Source: Apophysomyces variabilis (lineage: Eukaryota > Mucoromycota > Mucoromycetes > Mucorales > Mucoraceae). From it: DNA of 52,500 nucleotides. The translations under genes and the position numbers were made by a program. Position 1 is the first letter of the stretch; every line of letters starts with the position of its first letter. The notes below the pieces were generated by a model that was not told the origin of the DNA, did no database searches, and saw nothing but the letters and a program-made list of their open reading frames with translations. The stretch is from positions 1 to 52,500 of the forward strand of contig MZZL01000102.1 of the NCBI GenBank assembly GCA_002749535.1, written 5' to 3'. This document shows, piece after piece, positions 12,013-22,992 of the stretch.

Positions 12013-13449
12013 TATGGTGGCTATTTTCTACCATATATCTGACATAACTAGATTCGAGCGAACCATATTTATATCCATTTTTTTTGTCTACAAGCTTAAC
12101 CATTCGCACTTTATAGATTTTAAAGTTTGCATATGTGAAAGGATTGTGATACGGTTATTGTTATAACGACCGAAAAAGAAAAGGCTAAACCAAGCTCCAC
12201 GTGTGCAATTCTGCTAAGTGTGTTACGTTTACATGATACTTGGCTTAGTAACCGCATAGTTAAATAATGTGATACCATACAAACTTTAGAACTTATTTAA
12301 TAGCAGCTATCTTTACTTAACTTGGTAACATCGTGCGATCTAATAATACTAAAACGGATTGCAGTAATTGACAAAGAAAAATGTGGAATATGTCCATTGT
12401 CTTATCATTTCTCATTGTTTTTATGCTGCATGAACAGGATAATCAAGATTAACGCATTTTCACTTACAACGAACTTCTCTAGTTTAGAACACCGGCTTTA
12501 CTAGCAACCTGTTGGAGATCCAGTGTAATTCAATATCAACCCAATCGAAAAAAAAAAAAAAAAAAAAAAAGAGACACTGCTCTGTCATAGCCATTGCACT
12601 TATGTAGATTATAAACTATAGCTGAGAACGGCGTTCATTAATTGTAATCTCACAGAGGATCAAACGATCACAAATACGCAGACATGTTAAATGAAATAAG
12701 GATACCTAACAGTGTCAAAAGATTTAATCCGTCCCTTTTTTATTTCTATACAGCGCAAAAGATTTCAATATACGATATTAGACCAAAACCCTTTGATTTG
12801 GCTCGTTCCTTAAAATATATATGGTTCCCTTTCCCAAAACAAGCGTTTCATTCCATTAGCATTGTACGATTATATTTCGGTTATTAGTTTGTTTAAACTC
12901 TATCTCCAGTGGAGCCGACACTATGCTAACAAAATGCGAGTGCAATATCAAGGAAAAACCCTCGAGGAGAATGATAAAGCCTTGTATAGTTTTTGACTGG
13001 CATTCATACGCTATTTTTACGCTTGTTAAAAGAGGCTCCAACTCTCAAGATAAAATAGGTATGCGTTCCGTGACATAGCAAAATCTTAACTCAGACATAG
13101 TGTTATAATGCTTTATAGCGGTGACGTTTCAAAGAGAAGAAAAACTGAATGCTACAAGCCCACATCATCTATTGGTAAAGTAATTTGGAATCTGCTGCTT
13201 CACAGTTTGTTCATTTGCTTTCTTTAGGCAGACTAATATTTATAGGAATCTTAACTTAGCGAACAAATACAAATCGGTTTTGTATTTGAATGCTTATTCT
13301 GATATTTCAAAGACTCATTCGTACAGTAATTGAATATTCTTCCACTCTCTATTCATTTGTATAACTTATTAGTTTTGGCAATCATTGCTTGCAGATACAT
13401 AGATTTTTTGAATCTATGGAGCAAATGAAGGAAAGATGTAGGGTTTTGC
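12013..13449. other. AT-rich intergenic region with a long poly-A tract
   Basis: No convincing coding frame. A run of about 23 A residues lies at about 12548-12570, just before gagacactg. Otherwise the sequence is AT-rich without obvious tandem or inverted structure. Confidence 0.4.
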
Positions 13450-13800
13450 AAAAGAACTGAAGAAGCAAAGCTCTTTTTCCTTGGGACTAATTAGTAGGAT
13501 TCCGAATTAGACCTAGTTAATTCAAATCAAAAGCGTAATCAAAATTGTAAAAGCATTCACTAGTTTATAGCATGTCAGTCTAGTTAATTGCGTTTGTATG
13601 GAAGCAGGGACGACAATGCTGGAAAACAACATCCAGATGGCGTTAACATTGCTGGAACAGCTACCTTATTTACAGGCACCCTTATGCAAATCAGTACTGA
13701 TAAAATGCTGCTCATTTCACCCTAGGATGAGTTAGTAAAGCACAAAACAAAGTTCATCTCGGTTAGTTACAGTTTGCGCCACTTGAAAATTATTTAGCGC
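13450..13800. repeat. Dispersed repeat, copy B (inverted relative to 425-760)
   Basis: Reverse-complement match to copy A over about 330 bp. Shared stretches include ttaacattgctggaacagct, gataaaatgctgctcattt and tgtatggaa. The match ends close to the left edge of the DIRS-like element. It has no coding frame. Confidence 0.75.
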
Positions 13801-13950
13801 TGGCCAATAGGCAAGGGTTGCCGAAGAGTAAGACAAAAGATGTGGTACAATCCCCACAACCCCGCTTTATTCGTAGAAAAAATCTACTTAAAGTCATATC
13901 TTTCAAAGACGCGCAGCAATCGATTTTTTTTTTTGGGAAGGGGGAAAATG

Positions 13951-15108
13951 TCAGAAGAAACGCCTGAACCAGGGAGGATTTTGTACCACATCTGGAGTCA
14001 AAACGGAGGCAACCGGACTTAGCGTAGGAACGAACGTTAAGGTAAGGGTTGCCTCCGCTTTGACTCCAGATGTGGTACCTTTTTCCGCATTGAAAAAAAT
14101 CGATTGATTGATCTCTGCACTCAAAGACGTCTTGTGGTTCGGTTTGTAGTAGTAACGCTCCAATGTATCCCCGGCTAAACCCCAGTGGGCATGTTCTTTT
14201 ACTTGTTGCAGGGAGAAACCTAACTGAATGGCTTTTGTGCTGCTTGCTGCTCGAATCGTATGTGGTGGGAACTTCGTCGTGTAGATGCCTGCTGCCATCA
14301 TATTGGATTTCACAATATTTGCAACCGTGACTGGACTGATACTTTTACATTTGCTCTTATCGTTGATATAGGCTAGGAATACTGAATGGTCCTTTGATAG
14401 CTCTTGGCGAAGGTGTTGTGTTCGATCGAGAAAATTTTGTAAGGTGTGAACTGGACATATGGAACTGTCGGCAAGAACGGCCAGTCGAGATGATTTATAT
14501 TGCGATTCTTTTGGTGTACGAATGAACAGTGTTACCCTTTGGAGATCTTTGGTCTCTTCGCTATAGAAGAAGTGCACATCTCTGGTCTGAAGGGTACCCA
14601 CATCTGATCTTGGACGCCACATGGTCGCAACACATAGTAGTAAAAATGTCTTTTCTTGCAACGCTTCCAGTGAGAGTTGTGAGTTAGACTTGTAGTTTGA
14701 GGGAATAAACTCGATTAAGGATGTCAATGTTCCAAGTTTCTAACTTGTGTGGAGCGGGGATTCGTATTTCTGCTTTTTCCTTGGCTTTAAAAAGTCTTGG
14801 ATGTCCCTGTCTTGTGTAATGGGAAGTTTCTCTTTGTGAATTTGTCTGAAAACAGAAGAAATGCAAGCACGTAATAGTTTCAGATAAGAAGAAGAGTCGT
14901 TCTCACGATCTAGTAGAAACTGCAACACGTTCGAGACATTATACTCGGTTGGGTCCTTCCTTGGTTGTTGATCCTGACACCATCTTACCCAGACTCTCCA
15001 ACTGCGATTGTAGACCTCGTGTGTACGCTTTCGGTGGCCATGTAGTAGGAAGTGGATCGTTTCTTCGTCTTGCCCTTGTTGATGCCTGCTGCCCCTGATA
15101 GCCTCCAA
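13951..15108 (-). pseudogene. DIRS tyrosine recombinase (frameshifted)
   Basis: This would integrate the element's circular DNA copy. Two open frames cover it: 14740-15108 (N-terminal core-binding part) and 13951-14727 (catalytic part). A frame change lies near 14728-14750. The catalytic part shows the Arg of a WRPRSDVGTL block, an H-x-x-R motif (HTIRAASS), a His/Trp in HAHWG and a terminal YYY with the nucleophile, spaced as in tyrosine recombinases. All catalytic residues therefore survive despite the frameshift. The extreme C-terminus is encoded by the hairpin at 13983-14078. Confidence 0.8.
13983..14078. repeat. 32-bp inverted repeat (hairpin) at the 3' end of the DIRS element
   Basis: Arm 13983-14014 and arm 14047-14078 are reverse complements at 31 of 32 positions, with a 32-nt loop. 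Each arm contains ccacatctggagtc or its complement. The hairpin lies inside the recombinase frame near its C-terminus. Its outer end repeats a gatgtggtac motif also found at about 13840. It may be the element's terminal or internal complementary structure. Confidence 0.85.
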
Positions 15109-15171
15109 GCGGCTAATCCCATCTCTTGCCTATTTTCATTCTCAAGGGCGGCTCTTTGCTCATTTGCAGTA

Positions 15172-17116
15172 TCATCGGGAACCAAAACTGTGTCGGCCCA
15201 GTAGGGAGTCACAAGCACTGCACTCTTCGTCTTCTGGGATCGTAATCTTTGGATAACCTTGGGGATTAATCTCCAGGGTGGATGCAAATAAAGTCCCTTT
15301 TACGGCCAACTCTGTCTGAATGCATCCACTGCGGATGCTCCCGGATCTAGATGTAGACTCCAATATGTTCGTATTTTGTGTTGTGGTAAGCGGCAAAGGC
15401 ATCTATTTTCAGACGGCCCCAACGTTGCTGAATTTGTTTGAAGTATTTCCTCGGTAGCTTCAATTCGTATAATGGCGTTATCAACCTGCTCAGGTAGTCT
15501 GCTTGGGTGTTCTGGACTCCCGGTATATGTGAGTACTAGACTGTTATGTTGTATCGGTTCAGAAGGTCTTGTATTTGGAGGGCTAGTCCTGTAGGAGTGC
15601 TGAAGAAGTCCCCCCCACTCTTCCTCACATACTTCAGTGCCGTGATATTGTGGGGCAAGATCTCCATATGTGAGTTTTCTGCGCTTTTGGCATGGAGCTT
15701 CAAGGCGAATAGTATGGTCTTCGATTCCCGAACATTTATCGATTCTTCTTTTTCTGCTGCTCTCCAAAAGCCTGTTGAGCGAATCACTGATGACTGAATG
15801 CCCCACCCTGTGTTCGATGCATCGACATAAATCGTGAACTTCGGGACTGGATGTTGTATGTTCCTCGTGTGTATGGGCATTCCGTTCCTTTCCTGTGCCC
15901 AGGTCTCCCACCAGTCTAACTCCTGTACACTCTTTGCTGACAATGGACACCTACTGTCCCAACTCTGTGCCGTCCTCCTCAGATCCCGTGCCAGATCTCT
16001 CATGCAGAAATCGGACATGGAGAAGAGCTTCCCCTAAAGCTGGAATCATCCAGGTCATCTTTCCCAGGAGACCTGCGATCCAACGGCATGTTCTTGGTTG
16101 TGTTGATCGCTTGATTTGTCTGATACGGGACAACAATTTTTGAAACTTGGCTTGTGGAACCTTGATCTTCATGCTTCGTGTATTGAACTCGAAGCCCAGA
16201 AACTCCTGTACTTTCTCTGGGGTAAGGTCGCTCTTTTCCCAGTTTATTAGGAAACCTAGGCTGGACAGGTGATTCAATACCCATTCGGTTGATTTGGCCA
16301 TTTCGTCTTTTGATTTTGCGAGAATACAGATGTCGTCTAGGTAATACACTAATTGCAGGCCTTCTTTTCTTAATGGTTCGATGGCATACTGCATTAACTT
16401 TGAGAACATTCTCGGCGCCACGCTGAGACCGAAGGCGAGAGATCGATACTGGTAGACCACGTCTTGGTGTTTGAAGGTTAAGTACTTTCTCGATTCCGGA
16501 TGGATGGGGACCACCACATAAGCGTCCTTTAGGTCCACTTTGGCCATATAATCGCCTTCTTCTATGAGGTCTCGTAGAGCTGGCACTCCTTCCATCTTGA
16601 AGTGGTGGCACTGTAGAAAAGAGTTTAGTGTTTGAATCTAAGATTGGTCTTCTCTTTGACTTCTCTTGTATAGTGAAGAAATTTGACAGAAAGTCTAAGC
16701 TTTGAGACGGGGAATGTTCTATGATTCCTGCGTCGGAAAACTTTGTTACTGCCGACTCGATTGCTTGTACTTCTTCTTGAGACAGGCGCATCTGTCTGGT
16801 CTTCCAAGGCCTTGGAGATTTCTGCCATTGTAGTTGATACCCCTGGGACACTATAGACAGTGGCCAAGGATGGGTTGTCATTTTCTTCCAATTCTCCTGG
16901 AAGTGTTTTAGTCTGCCACCCGGTTGAATTCCATCCCCCGGAGTCGAGTAATGTTCGAGACTTTTCTGCGATATTCTTTCTGTCTCGATCTGTGTCACCT
17001 TCGGCCAGGTCATGGAGTCGCTGACACTCAGTATCTGTGTTACTATTGATTGCTGGGAGTGGAGTTGGACGAGGTTTGCAACGTCTCGTTTGTCTTGGGT
17101 TGTTGGCGTCGGTCAA
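15172..17116 (-). pseudogene. DIRS reverse transcriptase and RNase H (multiple frameshifts)
   Basis: RT fingers are readable in the frame ending at 16000 (from 17013), up to an RPILDSNT block. Near 16620-16635 the frame changes to that of 16595-15951, which holds VDLKDAYVVVPI and the YYLDD catalytic loop. Near 16005 it changes again to 16018-15536, with the RNase H start FTIYVDASNTGWGI. Further shifts near 15540 and 15300 carry the C-terminal region. The residues stay family-like across every shift, so the breaks are recent relative to the sequence divergence. An upstream Gag-like part is not recognisable. Confidence 0.8.
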
Positions 17117-17255
17117 AAAAAAAGAACGCCCTCTCTGTCCTCGGGAGAAATGAAGTTTCCTCGCTCTGAGGAAGATCGTCCACGTCCATACTGTCCTCGC
17201 TTTGTCGCACCGATTGCACTTCGGATAACTGCAGCTTGGTACCTATATTAAAACA

Positions 17256-18230
17256 TATCACAACGACTGAGAAATGCGTTTGCCTGGTATCGAAAGGAAG
17301 CCTCGTGCTCAACACAGCGGTAAGTTGAATGATGCTCATTCCCAGTTCCTTATAGATTACATTGAGAAGAACCCAGCAGCTATTTTGGCTGACATTAGAA
17401 CAAGTCTTTGGAGGCCTTTGATGACTTCACCATATCAACCTCAGCGTTTGCATAGACATCTACTTAATAAATGCCGCATAACGCTGAAAAAGTTAGAAAA
17501 GCTGCCTGCAGCAAGGAATTCTGATAGAGTAATAGCTTTACGAAAGGAGATAGTTGAAGAATGGGAAAAGATGACAGACCTAGATTACACTAAGAACTGT
17601 GTTTTTATTGATGAAGCTGGTTTTAACTTACATATACAGAGGAACTTCGGTCGTTCCTCGAAAGGTTCAGCAGGGAAAAAACATTGTATCAACCGGAAAA
17701 GGCATTACTATCACAATTTTAGGTGCCATTTCTCAGGCTGGCGTGATAGACATATCACTGAAGAAACCTGGAGCTGTCTCTACATCTAAGAAGAGGAAGC
17801 TTGATGGGAAGGAAGTAAAGAAAGTGAATGGTCGGATCGGCATACGAACAGAGCACTACCTGTCTTACATATCAGACGTAATGGATGTGATAGACAAAAA
17901 ATGACATGAAAGGTCACTATATTGTGATGGACAATGCTTCGATCCATACGCCAACAGTGGTTCGAGAACTGATTGAGAGCAGAGGTTACAAATGTTTCTA
18001 TTTGCCACCTTATTCCCCATTTCTAAACCCGATTGAAGAGTTTTGGTCAAACGTGAAAGCGGGTGTTCGGAGGAATGTACTGAAAGCAGATGATATACTT
18101 ACAAACCGAATCTGTGATTCGGTAAACAAGGTGACAAGATCACACTGCCAAGCCTGGATAAGACATGCGAAATCCTTCTTCCCCCGCTGCAAGAATGGAG
18201 AACGAGACTTGTAGACCAGATTTAGCCATA
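17256..18230 (+). pseudogene. Tc1/mariner-type transposase, truncated and frameshifted
   Basis: Cut-and-paste DDE transposase remnant. The first catalytic Asp is in FIDEAGFN (about 17605), the second in VMDNASIH (about 17927) and the acidic third residue in LNPIEEFW (about 18040). The three parts lie in three frames (from 17274, 17599 and 17906), so at least two frameshifts separate them. The N-terminal helix-turn-helix is missing where the sequence meets the DIRS element, suggesting that insertion or recombination removed it. No terminal inverted repeats were found. Confidence 0.85.
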
Positions 18231-19967
18231 CAGGGAGTTCACGCTAAAATACCTGTTATCGTTTTGGGATCCTTTGATCGTGCTACTCTGATCACGCTCA
18301 TTTTAGACAAAATCGAAAAATTATTACGCTCCATTTCCATAGTGCAGTATTAGCTAGATTCTTAACATAATGGAAACGCATGTACAGATCCCCAAGTAGC
18401 CATGTCTCATCTCTTTGTTATATTGGAAGGTGTGAAATTGAGCGCTGTTTAGAATGGTAAGTATTCGCTCTCCTCCTTCTAACATATACTTGTGCGATGA
18501 GGTTTGGATAACTACCATTACACAGAGTTAAAAATTTTTTATGCGCTTAGATTGCTTGTGCTTCTTATTCGGTTTTCCTTTGATAAACCTAACATAGGAT
18601 ACATATGGCAATTAAAACTATGGCAAGTCTCTTGGAGTGACGACAGCGAGTTAAATGGAGTTTTCTCCTATTGCTAGCTTTGTTAGTCGATCTAAATGCA
18701 ACTAGAAACGGCAGCCTCATTTTCCGTTATATAGTGCTACATTAGAAAAGAATTAAATCTTCGCTGTTTTTCTCCACATACCTCAGAAAAATCGCCAATC
18801 TTCATGAGCATGATAGAAAGCCAGTGGCGCGATAGCAAATCCGATACCCTCACATATTTTTATGAAAGGGAACATCATCACGAGAATTCCTTACGTTATG
18901 CAACATCACTATGAGCAAGCCGGCATCGCTACCAGTTGTATCTGTAAAAGTTTACAGGCGTAACTGTCACTCAGGACCAGTGGTGCGAAGACACATCTGA
19001 TACCCTCATGCGTGCTCTGAAAGAGGACATCAGCATGGGGATTCCTTTTACCATGCCTGCAACTAAAGAGTGAAAAAAAAAATAGGAAGATCCTTTTTGG
19101 AAGGAGGTACGTCACCTATTGACGCTCAGTTGCATAGCTGACTTCACGCGCGTACAAGCTTGGCGAAGAGAACGTTGCTGTAACTGAATGTAACCATGGC
19201 TATACTCAACAAAAGTAAGACTGACAAGTTACTGCATTATTGAGAAAGTTGATTTACTGTATATTAGAATTGCGCAAATACCTGGAAATACCGGCACGGC
19301 CATGCCTAAGTGAATTTATTGAGCACGAGAAAGTGACATGCTTGGTCTTTATCGAGCAGTTTGAGTCTGCCTCTTCAGCTGAAAAACACCTTCGCAACAA
19401 ATACTTAACTATGCATAAAAATATTCTGAAACGCAAGCCTTCAAAGGCGCAATCCAAATTTGATGTGGAGAAACTGTTCGAAATGGCAAAGACACGGCGC
19501 CAACATGCAATATGCTCTCTGCGTATTTTACGATCGAGTGCATCTTTTGCATCAAGTGAATTAAATCTACATCCATTAACGTACGCATGCGTACAAAGGA
19601 ATGAGACACTTCCATCTGTTCATCATTATCAGCCATTTCAACATCATAAGAGAAAGATTTGTCATGAGTATCCAACAAAAGTCTTCGTTTCCTTTAAAAT
19701 CACTATAATTGGTCATGTTTTCAATGCAAAGCTTACCCAAGTTGTACGAGCTTGACCAATTACTAATCATTTCTTGGTCGGTCGTTTTCGCTTTCCGCTC
19801 GTGCACCCCCTCAATGCACCCCGCTTGGGTACACCACATTCAATGTAACTGTTGTGTACGTAAATATGTTTATCGTGAATATTCTGGATATTTCCTGTGA
19901 TTTCTAATGTAAATTCATGTCATCTTCGGACTATCTATGTCCAGAAAATCCCATAACTATGCGATCA
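18231..19967. other. Region with a diverged tandem duplication; no confident gene
   Basis: Two diverged copies with a 156-bp offset start at about 18821 and 18977. Both contain ccagtgg.gcga, gataccctca and aga.ttcctt landmarks. Open frames at 19240-19755 (+) and 19576-19839 (-) overlap; neither has a family I recognise or clear splice partners. They may be remnants of a mobile or host gene. Confidence 0.4.
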
Positions 19968-19971
19968 CCCA

Positions 19972-20956
19972 TGACACGTGCGGTGCTTTGTCTTGTGACA
20001 GAAGGGTACAAAATAAAGAGAATACAAATATACATAGGAAGGGAAGGGGCGCACAATAAATATAACACTTAGAAGAAAAGGATACAATGTAATCGCAATT
20101 GATAAAAAGGGGAAGGGTACAATAAGATAATCTCAACTGTAAGAAGGGTGTTAAAGAATTTTAAAAGAGAATAATAAAATAAAGGTGATCAAAAGAAGGA
20201 AATACAATAATAGAAGGGTACCAAAAAAAAAGACTCTCGCGAAATACACAATAAACTTCTGTCAATTATATGCTTCAATGATCCTCAGCGATCCAATGAC
20301 AACAATATAACTTGACCAAGACAAATTTCAGAGTGTAAACAGAGCTTGAGGCACAAAAAGCGTTTTTGGATGTCGCTCCCGCACACACCTTTCCATTCCC
20401 TTTGTCCTCGTCTTTTTATTAACGGAAAACTTCTACTAAACTTCGTACTAATGAGACAAGATCTTTAGGAAAGGAAACTAATAAAAGAATGGACGAAACG
20501 GAAGACAGCGATAACAAACAAAAGAAAATAATTATGAATTATACTATCTTGACTTAAAAGACAACAGCGTATACGTCAGGATAGAACAATAAAATGCAGA
20601 GATGATAGCGTCGTGTAACACCGGTTTTACCCAGGTCAAGGTCAAGTGGTAGGTTCATCATTCACGAAAGTTGTACACCATTGGAGTCTGTTGTGTGTCT
20701 ATCTTTCGGTTCGTAAAGGTAGTGTACCTCAAAAGATGCGGTGTACCAACAACTGCCAGACGTTGTGTCCCAGCCAAATACGTTGTGCACGAACTCCGAC
20801 GAAATGTCGTGTACCTCCCAAAATGTGGTGCACTTAACCGAAGAAACGGGGAGAAGACCAAGACTTTTCGTAGAATCGAGTATAACGCAAGAGCTTCATT
20901 TCCGTATTTTTTTACTTCCTTGGGACGGCCTGAAATAATCACGACGCACCGTGTCA
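19972..20956. mobile_element. Solo LTR (985 bp) of a related LTR retrotransposon
   Basis: It begins TGACACGTGCGGT and ends CACCGTGTCA, nearly the same terminal sequence as the LTRs of the adjacent Ty3/gypsy element. It is flanked by CCCA at 19968-19971 and 20957-20960. The inside is unlike the 460-bp LTR and carries no coding capacity, so the simplest reading is a solo LTR of a sister family or a small non-autonomous element. Around 20700-20835 it contains several ggtgtacc/gtgcac motifs in loose tandem. Confidence 0.65.
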
Positions 20957-20960
20957 CCCA

Positions 20961-21420
20961 TGACACGTTGCGGTATTGAGCAAATGCTTTTATGAGTAAG
21001 TCTATGTCTTCTGATGCTGTGCTTTCTTTTTATGATAGTTAAACGGTAATCTTTCACGCTGTGCTTTATCAATTAGCGTTGCTGAGGGTGTAGCATACAA
21101 AACAACTGTTCAATTTTAGGCGAAAACTTTTTAATAAGCTAAAAAGAGATCCCAGAACCGGGATTGCCCATACAGCAATAATAAAGACTAATCTGCGCTT
21201 AAAAATATAACTGCGAATAAAAATAAAATATAACGAGAAGAAGGATTTTGTGTTCACGCTGACAGAAAAACTCAAAAAAAGTAAAGAAGAATATAAATGA
21301 ATAATGTAAAACCAAAAGTAAAAGAAATCTATAAGTAAATCGTTCGTCTATCCCCACTCTCAGCTTTTACGGTCATTTTTCGGTAGGAACGTCCGCTCCC
21401 AACTACTACACACCGTGTCA
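20961..21420 (-). repeat. 3' LTR of the Ty3/gypsy element
   Basis: 460 bp, TGACACG...CGTGTCA. It differs from the other LTR at three sites (at 21057, 21211 and 21406). It shares its first 7 and last 10 bases with the neighbouring solo LTR. Confidence 0.93.
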
Positions 21421-21421
21421 A

Positions 21422-21433
21422 TCCTCCCTCCTT
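21422..21433 (-). other. Polypurine tract
   Basis: On the element strand the twelve bases AAGGAGGGAGGA lie one base before the 3' LTR. This is the expected place and composition for the plus-strand primer. Confidence 0.8.
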
Positions 21434-21470
21434 AAGCGTGACGTCCACCGAAACTCGTCCTCTACATGCT

Positions 21471-22817
21471 CTACAATTGTCGTGGGTTCTCTACTTCATA
21501 TCGCTTGCGCGCTATAAAACGTTCCCATTGGTTGTGCGCCCTTTTGGCAACTACGTCTGGAGTCATTTGTCTTCGATCATGCCAATACGTCAATTGGTCT
21601 CCGTTTACTGCGCCCTCCAGTCTCTTTCCATGGGGCCCCGTCAACCAGTAGGTACCGTTGTTATTTGCTTTGACAACCTTGAGCGGACCGATCCATGTGT
21701 CATCAAATTTTCCTTCTTTATGCTGATCGCGCATAAGCACTTCGGATCCCACTTGAAATCGTACGGGTTCTACCGTATTGTCGTACCGCTGTTTTCTCTT
21801 CTCTTGTTTACGTTTGGTTCTCTCCACGGCGGTGGCACGGTATTCGTCCGACACGTACTGAATGACTTTGATGCGGCTATTTACCTCGTTTTGCAACTCT
21901 CCTTCGACGTAATCTACACGTGGGGCTGGCCAAGTAGCAGGAGTGCGGATTTCATACCCAAATAGTAACATTGCCGGACTGTAACCTGTTGCGTCGTTTG
22001 GCATAGTCCGTATAGCTAGGATCGCCTCCGCTAAACAAGTATCCCATGCGTCTCGCTTGTTCTGATCGCGCGCAATCTTAGAAAGTGCCTGCACTACCGT
22101 TTGATTCATTCTTTCGCATAACCCGTTCACTTGAGGACGGTACGCTGTCGTGGTCAAATGTCTGCATCCTATCTTTTTCAGGAAGGAACGTACATAATTT
22201 GATGTAAAATTTGATCCGCGGTCGGTAAGTATATAGCGCGGTACCCCGAAGTCTTTCACTATGCAATTGAATAAAAAATCCGCTGTCGTATCCTCCTTGA
22301 TGTCTGGTACTGCAGCTGCCACCGGCCAACGAGTGAGGTAGTCAACTGCCACTAAGATATAGCGATTGCCCTTCCTGCTTACTGTCACTGGACCTACTGC
22401 ATCACATCCAATCATATAAAAAGGCATGGTTGGTGTGGGGATCGGGTGTGCTGGTTCCTGCTTTATCCTTCTCCGGCGTGCTCTTTTTTGGCAGCTTTCA
22501 CAGTTCCTTACATACTCACGAACTCTGTCGTATAACTGATACCCTTCGTATTGTAGGCGCAGCCTCCTCCAGGTATTATTTACTCCAAAATGACCCTCTG
22601 CGTGCACTTGTGCGATTACTTCATCCATGTTCATCTCGTGCAAAACCTCCGCGCCCGGTTGATTATCCTTTTCCTTAACGAACAGTCTGCCGTCCTCAGC
22701 TAAATACCTCCGTGACGCGTTCCGTATTCTCTTCTTGTCTTTTTCGGTCTCACACCCGTTCGGGTAGTTTTTCTCTGATAGATAGTTGTATATAGCGATA
22801 TAACGTGCGAAATCCAT
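21471..22817 (-). CDS. Ty3/gypsy integrase
   Basis: 448 residues from the first Met. An HHCC zinc finger (H72, H76, C106, C109) comes first. The DDE core follows: D139 in GCDAVGP, D199 in LTDRGSNF and E235 in NGLCERMNQT. The C-terminal tail is basic and has a GPxxV-type module but no chromodomain. The frame is +1 relative to the upstream pol frame and is open back to about 22963, just short of the pol stop at 22993, so it is not simply continuous with pol. Either an indel broke one polyprotein, or integrase is made by splicing or from its own start. The termini it recognises appear to be TGACACG. Confidence 0.9.
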   Translation of the reverse strand: MDFARYIAIYNYLSEKNYPNGCETEKDKKRIRNASRRYLAEDGRLFVKEKDNQPGAEVLHEMNMDEVIAQVHAEGHFGVNNTWRRLRLQYEGYQLYDRVREYVRNCESCQKRARRRRIKQEPAHPIPTPTMPFYMIGCDAVGPVTVSRKGNRYILVAVDYLTRWPVAAAVPDIKEDTTADFLFNCIVKDFGVPRYILTDRGSNFTSNYVRSFLKKIGCRHLTTTAYRPQVNGLCERMNQTVVQALSKIARDQNKRDAWDTCLAEAILAIRTMPNDATGYSPAMLLFGYEIRTPATWPAPRVDYVEGELQNEVNSRIKVIQYVSDEYRATAVERTKRKQEKRKQRYDNTVEPVRFQVGSEVLMRDQHKEGKFDDTWIGPLKVVKANNNGTYWLTGPHGKRLEGAVNGDQLTYWHDRRQMTPDVVAKRAHNQWERFIARKRYEVENPRQL

Positions 22818-22992
22818 GTGTGCCGGTTTTGACGTATTTATGCCTCCTAGATAGCCACGTTTAAGACCAGTTCTGCTAGGGGATTCAATGATAGGTTGCT
22901 TGTTCTCGTTGTTTTTGCTCCAGTTGGTGCTTTTGTATATTCGTCTAAGGCTCGAGTTTTATTGATAGGTTGGATGTTACCGTAATCGATGT

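Larger units (their letters stand above)
13835..17255 (-). mobile_element. DIRS-like tyrosine-recombinase retroelement, inactivated
   Basis: Reading on the minus strand, the order is a short upstream region, reverse transcriptase, RNase H and then a tyrosine recombinase, which is the DIRS order. Neither an integrase nor LTRs are present. The RT has the YYLDD active site and a DIRS-style LKDAYVVVPIHPESRKYL block. Coding is split over several frames, so this copy should be dead. The left limit is near a gatgtggtac motif at about 13840, which recurs at 14069. The right limit is where the Tc1/mariner remnant begins, about 17255. Both limits are approximate. Fungal DIRS elements such as Prt1 of Phycomyces are known precedents. 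Confidence 0.85.

Noticed and set aside
21438..21965. Plus-strand frames over the integrase region and similar frames over pol
   Set aside because: They are antisense shadows of well-supported minus-strand element genes.
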